From Marine Group I thaumarchaeote SCGC AAA799-O18 (GTDB lineage Archaea > Thermoproteota > Nitrososphaeria > Nitrososphaerales > Nitrosopumilaceae), in the NCBI GenBank assembly GCA_000746705.1, contig JOTC01000012.1, positions 1 to 10,605 of the forward strand: DNA of 10,605 nt, in the 5' to 3' direction. The notes under the pieces were generated by a model. That model was given only the letters and a program-made list of their open reading frames with translations, did no database searches and was not told the DNA's origin. The position numbers and the translations under genes were made by a program. Of this stretch, positions 1-6,679 are shown one piece after another. The first letter of the stretch is position 1. Every line of letters starts with the position of its first letter.

Positions 1-418
1 CTTTTTCACTAGATCGATTTCTTTTTCTAGCAAGACTTCGCCTAAATTTTAAATTTTTTAATTGTACTAATGTAACTTTATCTGCCGCTTCCTTTGTTTG
101 TTTATTAAGAAATTCTTTGCCGTTTTCGGTAAGAACAGTTCTACCATTATCAGCAATGCTCACAAACCCATTATTAACAAGATTTTTGACAAATTCTTTT
201 TTTAGTTCATCTAACCCAGGAGGCTTATTTGTACTGGTCTCTTTTTTCTGTTGTATGCCTTGTTGAAGTAAAAATGTAGTAAGATAATCAGTACCTTTTT
301 GGAGGTGTTGAACCTCTTCAGTTTCAACATTTTTGTCCTCATCATGTTTTCTTTTTGCATCAAGTAGATGCCCAACTAACATATCTGCAGTATTTTCACC
401 CTCTTTGGATTCTGGCAA
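1..418 (-). CDS. Unrecognised charged protein, N-terminal part; gene runs off the left edge
   Basis: The minus strand is open from an in-frame TAA near base 460 to the window edge, giving 139 codons if the TTG at 418 is the start. I do not recognise the family. The visible protein is rich in Lys, Glu and Asp. It has an acidic N-terminal part, a middle stretch with several Gln, then a segment reading roughly LKKEFVKNLVNNGFVSIADN followed by TVLTENGKEFL, which resembles the last helix and wing of a winged-helix fold. It ends in a strongly basic stretch with FRRSLARKRNR near the edge. A TATA-like box (TATAAATT) lies 23-30 bp before the TTG, which suits a leaderless transcript. The alternative is the ATG at 382, with GGGTGA about 12 nt upstream. 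A nucleic-acid-binding role is only an inference from charge and the weak winged-helix look. That it is coding is fairly sure; its function is unknown. Confidence 0.62.
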   Translation of the reverse strand, partial: MPESKEGENTADMLVGHLLDAKRKHDEDKNVETEEVQHLQKGTDYLTTFLLQQGIQQKKETSTNKPPGLDELKKEFVKNLVNNGFVSIADNGRTVLTENGKEFLNKQTKEAADKVTLVQLKNLKFRRSLARKRNRSSEK

Positions 419-440
419 CGTAATTTTTGGGTAGGACTTA

Positions 441-448
441 AATTTATA
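441..448 (-). promoter_or_regulatory. TATA box of the left-edge gene
   Basis: On the minus strand this reads TATAAATT, 23-30 bp before the TTG at 418. This is the usual position of an archaeal TBP site for a transcript starting at or next to the start codon. It lies in the short gap after the permease stop codon at 460, so the left-edge gene is probably transcribed separately from the permease. Confidence 0.5.
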
Positions 449-459
449 CTCTATTTACT

Positions 460-1896
460 CTAAAAGTAAAGAACTCTTATGTAAAATGCTCCAAACGCAA
501 CTAATGTTGTTATAACCATTAACGGTAGACCTTTGATAAGGAACTCCCTAAAGAATATTCTATATCCAAATCTTTCAGCAACTGCTATTGCTACAAGGTT
601 TGCGCTTGCACCAATTAACGTACCATTACCACCAAGGTCAGCACCAAATGCCAGTGCATACCATAATGGGTTGTAATCAAATACAGTTAAGTTCTGACTA
701 AACGTCGGGTCAACAGATATGCTTTCAATTATTGGAATCATTGTTGCAGTAAACGGTATATTATCTACGAACGCCGACGCAAATGCAGATACAATTGTTA
801 TACTAAACATTGTTGCACCCAAGTCACCTCCAGTAAGTTCTAGTATATTATGCGCAAGAAGTTCTAAAGCACCGGAAACTTCAACACCACCCACTATGAT
901 AAACAATCCACAAAAGAAAAGCAGAGTTGGCCATTCAACGTGGTGTAATGCTTTGAACGGTTGTATTCCTGTTATAACCAGAAGCACTGCTGCTCCACCT
1001 AATGCAATTATAGATACATCTAGGTCAAGCATTCCATGCAACATAAACATGATTATTACAGCACCAAGAACGATAGATGCTTTTTTTAGCAGCATAGGAT
1101 CTTTGATTTCCTTTTTCTCGTCTAACGCTTGAAGCTTTTCAAGATTTTCTGGTTTTTGCTTAAGATCTTTTCTAAACATGAATTTGAAGAGTACAATTGT
1201 AACAGCCATAGTGATAATAATTTCTGGTGTCATGTGATATGCAAATGACATAAAATCAATTCCAGCTGCTGATCCAATCATGATGTTTGGTGGATCACCA
1301 ATCAGTGTTGTTGCACCACCAATGTTTGACGCAAAAATTTGAGCTAAGATAAGTGATATCGGATTAATGTTCAGTAGTTTACATACAGAGATTGTAACAG
1401 GCACCATAAGCAGTACCATTGTGACGTTGTCGAGAAATGCCGAGCCAACGGCAGTTATTATCGACAGCAAAACCAGTAATTTCCATACATTGCCTTTTGA
1501 AATTTTTGCAGCCTTGATGCCAATGTACTGAAATATTCCAGTTTCGCCTAAAATTCCCACAATCACCATCATTCCTAAAAGCAGTCCGATTGTGTTGAAG
1601 TCAATCGCACCAATTACAAAGTCTACACTGTCATGCGGATCAAGTGCGCCAGTGTAAAACAGCACTATCAGCATTACAAGTGAGCCAAATAACGCAAGCG
1701 CAGTTCTGTGTATCACTTCGGTAATCAAAATGACGTACATACCAAGTAAGACGCCCAAAGTAGCCATCATTGTAATAGTAAGTTCTAATCCAATATACTC
1801 TGGAAGCGTAAACAGCATAAGGTTCAGCACTACAACTGCGATGATTCCAATTACCATCCCCTTCATTGAGAAATGGGATACAACCTCTACGTCCAT
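460..1896 (-). CDS. ArsB/NhaD/P-protein-like ion or anion permease (IT superfamily)
   Basis: This 478-residue integral membrane protein has about 11-12 hydrophobic segments. Two related half-motifs show the inverted-repeat design of the ion transporter superfamily. The first half has LDNVTMVLLMVP (about 155-166) and SNIGGATTLIGDPPN (190-204). The second half has VDNIPFTATMIPII (377-390) and ADLGGNGTLIGASAN (419-433). The GDPPN and DNIPFTATMIP sequences resemble the ArsB/NhaD/CitM/P-protein (OCA2) families, so the substrate could be Na+/H+, arsenite or an organic anion; sequence alone does not decide. A charged cytoplasmic loop (about 241-272, Lys and Glu rich) joins the halves. No arsenic genes (arsR, arsC, arsA) are next to it, so arsenite export is not supported by context. 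The ATG at 1896 is chosen because an AATATATT box lies at -23 to -30; ATGs at codons 11 and 14 are alternatives. It follows purM by 63 bp but probably has its own promoter. Confidence 0.9.
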   Translation of the reverse strand: MDVEVVSHFSMKGMVIGIIAVVVLNLMLFTLPEYIGLELTITMMATLGVLLGMYVILITEVIHRTALALFGSLVMLIVLFYTGALDPHDSVDFVIGAIDFNTIGLLLGMMVIVGILGETGIFQYIGIKAAKISKGNVWKLLVLLSIITAVGSAFLDNVTMVLLMVPVTISVCKLLNINPISLILAQIFASNIGGATTLIGDPPNIMIGSAAGIDFMSFAYHMTPEIIITMAVTIVLFKFMFRKDLKQKPENLEKLQALDEKKEIKDPMLLKKASIVLGAVIIMFMLHGMLDLDVSIIALGGAAVLLVITGIQPFKALHHVEWPTLLFFCGLFIIVGGVEVSGALELLAHNILELTGGDLGATMFSITIVSAFASAFVDNIPFTATMIPIIESISVDPTFSQNLTVFDYNPLWYALAFGADLGGNGTLIGASANLVAIAVAERFGYRIFFREFLIKGLPLMVITTLVAFGAFYIRVLYF

Positions 1897-1918
1897 TTAC
1901 TAATTGTAAAATTTAGGC

Positions 1919-1940
1919 AATATATTGTGATATATTGTTA
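1919..1940 (-). promoter_or_regulatory. Permease promoter: TATA box inside a 10-bp tandem repeat
   Basis: AATATATT at 1919-1926 is 23-30 bp before the permease ATG. It overlaps two consecutive near-identical 10-mers on the plus strand, TATATTGTGA (1921-1930) and TATATTGTTA (1931-1940). The box supports a leaderless permease transcript separate from purM. The repeat may bind a regulator or may simply be AT-rich promoter sequence. Confidence 0.42.
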
Positions 1941-1959
1941 AAATTTATTTCAGATTAAG

Positions 1960-2982
1960 TCATGCAATTTTTTTAGAGTTGATGAAAACACCTTTTTTAC
2001 TAGTAATTTTGCCTATTTCGCATGTTGTAAGCTTGTGTTTTTTGAAGATCGTTCTAATTTTTTTGACATTGTTTTTTGGTGAAATTACGCAAAACCCTAT
2101 TCCCATGTTGAATGTCTTGTACATTTCCTTACCCTCAACCCCACAATCTTGAATCAATTGCATTAGTGGGGGAGTTTTTGGTAGATTATTCAGGTCATAT
2201 CCAATGTTTTTTAATCGCAAAAGCTTGGTGAATGAACCACCAGTAATATGAGCAAGGCCATGGACTTGGCATTTTGCTAATGCCTCAAGTACAGGTTTGA
2301 CATAGATCTCTGTGGGTGTAAGTAAAGCATTTCCAAGATTTCCGATACCCTTTATCCTATCACTTAGTTTGTATCTAGATAAGAGTACTTTTCTTGCAAG
2401 AGTGTATCCATTGGAATGTAAACCACTACTTTTGATACCAATTATTGCATCACCAGTACTGATTGATTTTCCAAGTACCATTTCCTTTTTTGAAAGCATT
2501 CCAACAACCGTACCAGCTAAATCCATCATGAAACCTTTTCCCGAAAATAAATCAGGCATTATGGCAGTTTCTCCACCAATTATTGGGACTTCAGCTTTTT
2601 TAGCTCCTTTTGCTAATCCACTAACAACTTTTTTGAATATTTTCTGATTGTTTTTGTTTGCAGCAATATAGTCTACAAATGAAATTGGAGTCGCACCAAT
2701 ACAAATCACATCATTTACGTTCATTGCAACGCAATCAATTCCTATAGTGTCATATTTTTTCAGTGTATTTGCAATGAGGATTTTTGTACCAACTCCATCT
2801 GTATGCGTAGCCAAAAGTTTACCGCCAGGTATTTGTACTACACCAGCATAATGACCAAACCCATGTGTGATTTTTGCAAATTTTTGTAGGTTATGTGTTG
2901 ATGATATAATTCGTCCAATCACAGCCTGGCTTTTTTTAATCTCAGTAATATCCACACCTACTTTTTTGTAGGTAGTTACCAT
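1960..2982 (-). CDS. purM: Phosphoribosylformylglycinamidine cyclo-ligase (AIR synthetase)
   Basis: The enzyme closes formylglycinamidine ribonucleotide with ATP to 5-aminoimidazole ribonucleotide, the fifth step of purine synthesis, in the cytoplasm. The 340-residue length is normal for PurM. Family motifs are present in order: KVGVDI near the N-terminus (7-12), TDGVGTK in the nucleotide-binding region (61-67), MNVNDVICIGATPISFVDY (87-105), GGETAIMPD (136-144), SSGLHSNGYTL (185-195), HITGGSF (245-251) and NMGIGF (292-297). Nothing essential appears to be missing. The ATG at 2982 has a GAGGT SD sequence 6 nt upstream (2989-2993). It starts 42 bp after the PAC2-family gene, so the two probably share a transcript. 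No other purine gene is present in the window. Confidence 0.96.
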   Translation of the reverse strand: MVTTYKKVGVDITEIKKSQAVIGRIISSTHNLQKFAKITHGFGHYAGVVQIPGGKLLATHTDGVGTKILIANTLKKYDTIGIDCVAMNVNDVICIGATPISFVDYIAANKNNQKIFKKVVSGLAKGAKKAEVPIIGGETAIMPDLFSGKGFMMDLAGTVVGMLSKKEMVLGKSISTGDAIIGIKSSGLHSNGYTLARKVLLSRYKLSDRIKGIGNLGNALLTPTEIYVKPVLEALAKCQVHGLAHITGGSFTKLLRLKNIGYDLNNLPKTPPLMQLIQDCGVEGKEMYKTFNMGIGFCVISPKNNVKKIRTIFKKHKLTTCEIGKITSKKGVFINSKKIA

Positions 2983-2988
2983 GTTATT

Positions 2989-2993
2989 ACCTC
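2989..2993 (-). promoter_or_regulatory. SD site of purM
   Basis: GAGGT on the minus strand lies 6 nt before the purM ATG. An SD site here contrasts with neighbouring genes that have TATA boxes at leaderless spacing. It fits purM being translated from inside a longer PAC2-purM message. Confidence 0.6.
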
Positions 2994-3024
2994 ATAGTTT
3001 TGAATAGATATTTCTAGTATCATA

Positions 3025-3753
3025 TCACATGTACATGTTAGAGTCTATTTTTCTATGCTCTGTATATTTGTCTGAAAGTTCCTTAAAATCTACACCTATT
3101 CGTTTTTTCTCTTTTCTAAGATCAGATGTATCAATGTTCATGCCATATGCCCTATTAACAGCATCTACCAAAGTAGCTGCAGCAAGTGGATCTGGACTCC
3201 TATCGTTTGCCTTTACTAGTAAAGTAACTCCTTGTATTTTTCGCATCAAACATTCATTCAATAATCCTCCTGCAACACCTGTGATAAATCCCTGTGGTAT
3301 CATACTGATATCATTATCTTCCATAACACGACAAAGGTCTTCTTCTGCTGCACAAAATGCTTTATTATCATGAGTTGTACTAGCAACCCCGTCAAGAATT
3401 ATAATTTCATTGGAACCATTTTTTTCAGCCCATTCTAAAATTGTAGAAATAATATCATGCAATCCTTCCATTCGCAGTGTAATTTCACATATTATTGCGC
3501 AGATAGTACCTTCTTTGTTTGCGTATAAACGGAATGGATGTCTGAGTCGTCCCTGCATAAAAACAGTTGATGGAGGAAGATGATTTGATCTTAGATAACC
3601 AATCTCTTCCATTTTCAGTTTTTCAATCATGTAACCTATAGATAACGGGCCAACAAGACCGGCACCAACAAATCCTGCAAAAATTACCGGGTTTTTTAAA
3701 ACAGTTTTTTTAATTTCATACACTTGATTGTCCAAAAATGACCTATCTTTCAC
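3025..3753 (-). CDS. PAC2-family protein with HbYX-type tail, probable proteasome assembly or activator factor (PbaB-like)
   Basis: This 242-residue soluble protein matches the PAC2 family (proteasome assembly chaperone 2 and archaeal PbaA/PbaB relatives). Visible family features are NPVIFAGFVGAGLVG (21-35), a strand IIILDGV (117-123) and GFITGVAGGLLNECL (155-169), followed by the DPLAAATLVDAVN helix. The last three residues are Met240-Tyr241-Met242. They fit the hydrophobic-Tyr-any (HbYX) motif that inserts into pockets between alpha subunits of the 20S proteasome and is known from Pba1/Pba2 and Pyrococcus PbaB. The family assignment is firm; docking on the proteasome is inference from the tail. 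The start is a GTG at 3753 with an AATAATTA box 24-31 bp upstream, so the message is probably leaderless. It is followed by purM after 42 bp and preceded by the winged-helix gene with a 46-bp gap. Confidence 0.88.
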   Translation of the reverse strand: MKDRSFLDNQVYEIKKTVLKNPVIFAGFVGAGLVGPLSIGYMIEKLKMEEIGYLRSNHLPPSTVFMQGRLRHPFRLYANKEGTICAIICEITLRMEGLHDIISTILEWAEKNGSNEIIILDGVASTTHDNKAFCAAEEDLCRVMEDNDISMIPQGFITGVAGGLLNECLMRKIQGVTLLVKANDRSPDPLAAATLVDAVNRAYGMNIDTSDLRKEKKRIGVDFKELSDKYTEHRKIDSNMYM

Positions 3754-3776
3754 GTTTTGTTAGAATTTTTACGGTC

Positions 3777-3784
3777 TAATTATT
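3777..3784 (-). promoter_or_regulatory. Probable TATA box of the PAC2-purM unit
   Basis: AATAATTA on the minus strand is 24-31 bp before the GTG start of the PAC2 gene, in the 46-bp gap after the winged-helix gene. Its position suits a leaderless transcript, but the match is only moderate. Confidence 0.4.
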
Positions 3785-3799
3785 CTTTCATTGAATAGT

Positions 3800-4147
3800 T
3801 TATTCTTCATTATTTTGTATAAACATCCCAAGCATGTTTGTGCCTTTTTCTGTAATAGTGTAAATAACATTGGCTCCGACTGGTTTTTTTGTGACAAATT
3901 TGTAGTTGAGGCACAAATGAAGATAGTTGAGAAAAGACTTTTTCATTCTGATCTTTGATTTTGCATACAAATCAGAAAATGTCATTGGATTTCCCCGGAG
4001 CTGGTAGAGCAGCTTAATCAATGATAACGTACTATAGTCACGCGTTCTGGCCTTTACTGCATCTAATACCTGTTCATCCCTTTCTATTATGAAATCAGCA
4101 AACTGATCTGCAACATCAACAGGAACGTAGGTTAGTCTTGCTCGCAT
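3800..4147 (-). CDS. Small winged-helix protein, probable transcription regulator
   Basis: This 115-residue protein has no membrane segment. A helical N-terminus (about 10-35) is followed by a likely winged-helix domain. The likely recognition region is MTFSDLYAKSKIRMKKSFLNYLHLC (about 55-79). The wing and last strand are about KFVTKKPVGANVIYTITEKG (83-102), and TEKG is typical of small archaeal wHTH proteins. Basic residues around 62-70 suit DNA contact. The ATG at 4147 has a TTAATAA box at -27 to -33, so the transcript is probably leaderless. A short palindrome lies between the box and the start codon, as expected if the gene is autoregulated. Targets are unknown; the divergent exchanger gene is the natural candidate. 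I cannot assign a named family. Confidence 0.72.
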   Translation of the reverse strand: MRARLTYVPVDVADQFADFIIERDEQVLDAVKARTRDYSTLSLIKLLYQLRGNPMTFSDLYAKSKIRMKKSFLNYLHLCLNYKFVTKKPVGANVIYTITEKGTNMLGMFIQNNEE

Positions 4148-4190
4148 TATACGGTATAGTACGGTAAATTACCTTATTAACCTTAACCTA
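4148..4190 (-). promoter_or_regulatory. Promoter and putative operator of the winged-helix gene
   Basis: Reading from the gene outward: TACGGTA occurs at 4150-4156 and again at 4160-4166, exactly 10 bp apart. GGTAAATTACC at 4163-4173 is a perfect inverted repeat with a 1-base centre. The TATA box TTAATAA (minus strand) is at 4174-4180. TTAACC is duplicated at 4177-4188, overlapping the TATA box and the region expected for the BRE. The palindrome lies at -16 to -26, where a bound protein would block initiation. These repeats are seen directly; the operator role is inferred. Confidence 0.5.
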
Positions 4191-4257
4191 AGTTTTTTTT
4201 GAGCTATTCCGGTTATTATGTTGAACAAGCTGACTTCTGATCTAGATTGATTACTTT

Positions 4258-4292
4258 ATGGGTGAAATTTCAGTAAAACACCCATTTTAAAC
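4258..4292 (+). promoter_or_regulatory. Exchanger promoter with a 7-bp inverted repeat before the TATA box
   Basis: ATGGGTG (4258-4264) and CACCCAT (4279-4285) form a perfect inverted repeat with a 14-bp spacer. It directly abuts the TATA-like ATTTTAAA (4284-4291), which lies 23-30 bp before the GTG start at 4314. The arms sit over and just above the expected TFB (BRE) site. This is a plausible binding site for a dimeric regulator; no regulator is identified. Confidence 0.45.
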
Positions 4293-4313
4293 AAACCACT
4301 TTCAAACTTCCAC

Positions 4314-5249
4314 GTGGAAATAGCCATTAATGCATTGCTTACCGTTGTGGGCCTTGCAATGCTATGTTTTGGAGGTAATTGGCTGGTAAGTGGCGGTGTA
4401 TCTATTGCCAAGAAACTCAGAATTAGCCAAATGGTAATTGGTTTAACAATTGTAGCATATGGAACATCAACTCCTGAGCTGGCTGCTAGTGTTGCAGCAG
4501 CAGTAGGTGCACACACAGATCTAATCTTGGGCAACGTAGTTGGAAGCAACATCAGTAACATAGGAATGGTAATTGGTATATCAGCAATCATTTCACCTTT
4601 GATAGTAAGCAAGGCAACGACAAGAAAAGAAGTTCCAATCATGATTGGCGTTATGTTGCTCTTGGTTGCAATATCTGTGGATGGAGAAATTTCACAGTAC
4701 GATGGTGCCTTGTTGATTGCTGGCTTGATTGCGTTTACAGTTTACACGCTTTCAAGGGCTAAAAAAGAACGGAAGCAGGAAGAGGAAGATCCATCAACAC
4801 AAAAATCATCTATGCCAAAGGCAGTTGGACTAGTTGCTATTGGTTCTGGTCTTCTATATCTTGGAGGATATCTTACAATTGAAAATGTGGTATTAATTGC
4901 ACAAGGCATTGGGATATCTGAAACTGTAATAGGAATAACCATAGTTGCCATAGGCACATCACTTCCAGAACTTATCACGTCAATAACTGCAATAAAGAAA
5001 GGTCATACTGACATAGGAATTGGAACCATCGTTGGAAGCAATATTTACAACATCCTTATGATTATGGGCGTTGCTTCTGTGATAACTGGCATAGCTGTTG
5101 TGCCAGGCATCTTCACTGATTATTTGGTAATGATTGGCTTTGCCGTTGTGTTAATTGCATTTTTAAGATCAGGCATAATTCCCAGACCTGCTGGAATTGG
5201 TTTGGCAATTGCGTATGCAGTGTATCTTGGGTACACCTTGTTGATCTAA
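4314..5249 (+). CDS. CaCA-family Na+/Ca2+ (or H+/Ca2+) exchanger, YrbG-like
   Basis: This 311-residue membrane protein of about ten helices has the internally duplicated exchanger fold. The alpha-1 repeat shows GTSTPE (50-55) and GNVVGSN (73-79). The alpha-2 repeat shows GTSLPEL (214-220) and TIVGSN (238-243). Glu55 and Glu219 are the acidic residues expected to bind the cation. A hydrophilic loop of mixed charge (about 148-168, KKERKQEEEDP) separates the halves. Family and length match prokaryotic CaCA antiporters such as YrbG and the crystallised archaeal NCX_Mj; the ion coupled (Na+ or H+) is not decided by sequence. The start is GTG at 4314, with an ATTTTAAA box at a leaderless distance; the ATG at 4258 is out of frame. 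It is the only plus-strand gene here, divergent from the winged-helix gene and convergent with the amidohydrolase 5 bp away. Confidence 0.94.
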   Translation: MEIAINALLTVVGLAMLCFGGNWLVSGGVSIAKKLRISQMVIGLTIVAYGTSTPELAASVAAAVGAHTDLILGNVVGSNISNIGMVIGISAIISPLIVSKATTRKEVPIMIGVMLLLVAISVDGEISQYDGALLIAGLIAFTVYTLSRAKKERKQEEEDPSTQKSSMPKAVGLVAIGSGLLYLGGYLTIENVVLIAQGIGISETVIGITIVAIGTSLPELITSITAIKKGHTDIGIGTIVGSNIYNILMIMGVASVITGIAVVPGIFTDYLVMIGFAVVLIAFLRSGIIPRPAGIGLAIAYAVYLGYTLLI

Positions 5250-5254
5250 AATAT

Positions 5255-6670
5255 CTAAGCTATACGAGTACCACAGCTACCACAAAACTTTACAGTTGGT
5301 TTTAGTGGTTTTCCACAACTGTTACAAGATGAAGATGTTGGTCTTGATTTTGCATGTCTTCGTCTAGGTCTTTGACCTTGTCTTTGTAGGTATTGTTCCT
5401 CATAATCTTCCAGATCTTGTCTAGCCGGTTTTGGTCTTTTTGTTCCACCTGATCTTCTCCTTACAGCAAAGACAATTCCAACAATTGCAGCGACTATTGT
5501 AGCTGCTCCAATAATTACGTTTGATATGAGCAATTGAATGAGGTTGTTTACCCAAGTGTGGAAGTAAATCCAAGCTGGAATTGCTGTGTCTACTGGTAAT
5601 TGTGTTGTCTTTACCATTCCCAACATTCGTTCTGCATTCTTGTATGCATACTTCTCCTGCACTGCTGGGTCAAGACCTCCTATGAATGACCTTGACATTT
5701 CTATTAAAAGTGGCTGTACCTCCTCATCGATATGCCAGGGTTTGAGTATGTCAGTTCCCCACATAATTTTATCTGGATGTTTTTCTATTATCGGCTTCCA
5801 TATTCTTAATTCATCTTTCATAGTTCGTTCAAACGTATCCCTGTATTTTGGGAGGAATGTCTCTTTACTGTCGGTTTGTGGATTATTATGCAAGCAGCAA
5901 TTTGAAATCATGTTATAATCAAGGCTATAGTACACGTTTGTGTATTTTTCCAGAATTTGGCTAAGTTGCGGCTTCTTAATTTCCTCACCATGAAAGAGGA
6001 ATATAATATTAGGATACTTCTCTATCATTTTTAAAAGTGCAGGCATATCTCTATTTCCTGGATGTGACATGAAAATCATGTTACGTTTCTCTAGGATTTC
6101 GTAAGTTTCAATCATCTCAGGATCATCTGCCTCCAGGTGTTCACCTTGCCGTTCATACACTTCTAGGTAGAAAGCAAACTCCCCATATCCTTTGGTGAAT
6201 GGTAACATCTCAAGATATTGTTCCAAGTCTTGCCCTGGTAGGACTGGCCATTCATCTTTCATCCATTGGGAAATAGAAATAGGTAACAGGAAAGCATTAA
6301 CTCTGTCTGGATGTTTTTCTTCAAAATACTTCATGTCTTTGATTGAATCAAGAGGGAGATTATCCAATACCGGATAAAATCCAATTACGCTTTTGATATT
6401 TTGTTTATCCAACATACAGATCAAACCATCTTTTGAAACGTGATCATCAAAGACTGCTATTTCGTATGGAAGTTCATGTGCTACTACAGGAGGTGGAGCA
6501 AATGCTGCTGGCATATGAAAATGAGCGTCAAGAAGAGGACCAGTGTAGTAAGGCTCTATATCAAACTCTCTTTGTTCTGGATCAAAGTCACAAGTCTCAG
6601 CCCAAATATCTGGAATTAACATAATTCCAATTAGTAAAATTGTAGAAATTGAAAATAGAAGATATTTCAT
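5255..6670 (-). CDS. Membrane-anchored, externally facing amidohydrolase with cytoplasmic zinc-ribbon tail
   Basis: The 471-residue protein starts with a signal peptide (2-24, likely cut after DIWA). A TIM-barrel metal-dependent hydrolase domain follows (about 40-355, Amidohydrolase_2-like). Probable metal and catalytic residues are His50 and His52 (DAHFHM), Glu164 (GYGEFAFY), His203 (MSHPGN), His227 (FLFHGEE) and Asp307 (WGTD). One membrane helix lies at about 377-403. RRR then leads to a basic, disordered tail and a four-Cys zinc ribbon (Cys449, 452, 463, 466; CNSCG and CGSCG). The signal peptide and stop-transfer arrangement put the enzyme outside and the ribbon inside. The substrate is unknown; relatives include decarboxylases and lactone or amide hydrolases. 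The start is the ATG 9 bp after the cofH stop, with no clear SD, so it is probably read from the cofGH message. The layout is inferred; the domains are directly visible. Confidence 0.85.
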   Translation of the reverse strand: MKYLLFSISTILLIGIMLIPDIWAETCDFDPEQREFDIEPYYTGPLLDAHFHMPAAFAPPPVVAHELPYEIAVFDDHVSKDGLICMLDKQNIKSVIGFYPVLDNLPLDSIKDMKYFEEKHPDRVNAFLLPISISQWMKDEWPVLPGQDLEQYLEMLPFTKGYGEFAFYLEVYERQGEHLEADDPEMIETYEILEKRNMIFMSHPGNRDMPALLKMIEKYPNIIFLFHGEEIKKPQLSQILEKYTNVYYSLDYNMISNCCLHNNPQTDSKETFLPKYRDTFERTMKDELRIWKPIIEKHPDKIMWGTDILKPWHIDEEVQPLLIEMSRSFIGGLDPAVQEKYAYKNAERMLGMVKTTQLPVDTAIPAWIYFHTWVNNLIQLLISNVIIGAATIVAAIVGIVFAVRRRSGGTKRPKPARQDLEDYEEQYLQRQGQRPRRRHAKSRPTSSSCNSCGKPLKPTVKFCGSCGTRIA

Positions 6671-6679
6671 CTTATAGCG

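Noticed and set aside
719..1132. Plus-strand open frame of 137 codons inside the permease gene
   Set aside because: It is antisense to strong membrane-transporter motifs, has low-complexity Ser/Ile/Asn-rich content and no promoter or SD.
460..1896. Calling the permease an arsenite pump (ArsB) outright
   Set aside because: The motifs are shared by NhaD, ArsB and P-protein relatives, and no arsenic gene is nearby, so the substrate is left open.
2312..2647. Plus-strand open frame opposite purM
   Set aside because: purM motifs run through this stretch on the minus strand; the plus frame resembles no protein.
4193..4200. Run of eight T as a transcription terminator
   Set aside because: It lies between two divergent promoters, downstream of no plus-strand gene, and has no stem before it. 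On the minus strand it is an A-tract upstream of the winged-helix promoter.
4256..4642. Minus-strand open frame over the divergent region and exchanger start
   Set aside because: It mirrors the exchanger's alpha-1 repeat in the opposite strand; the plus-strand reading has clear CaCA motifs.
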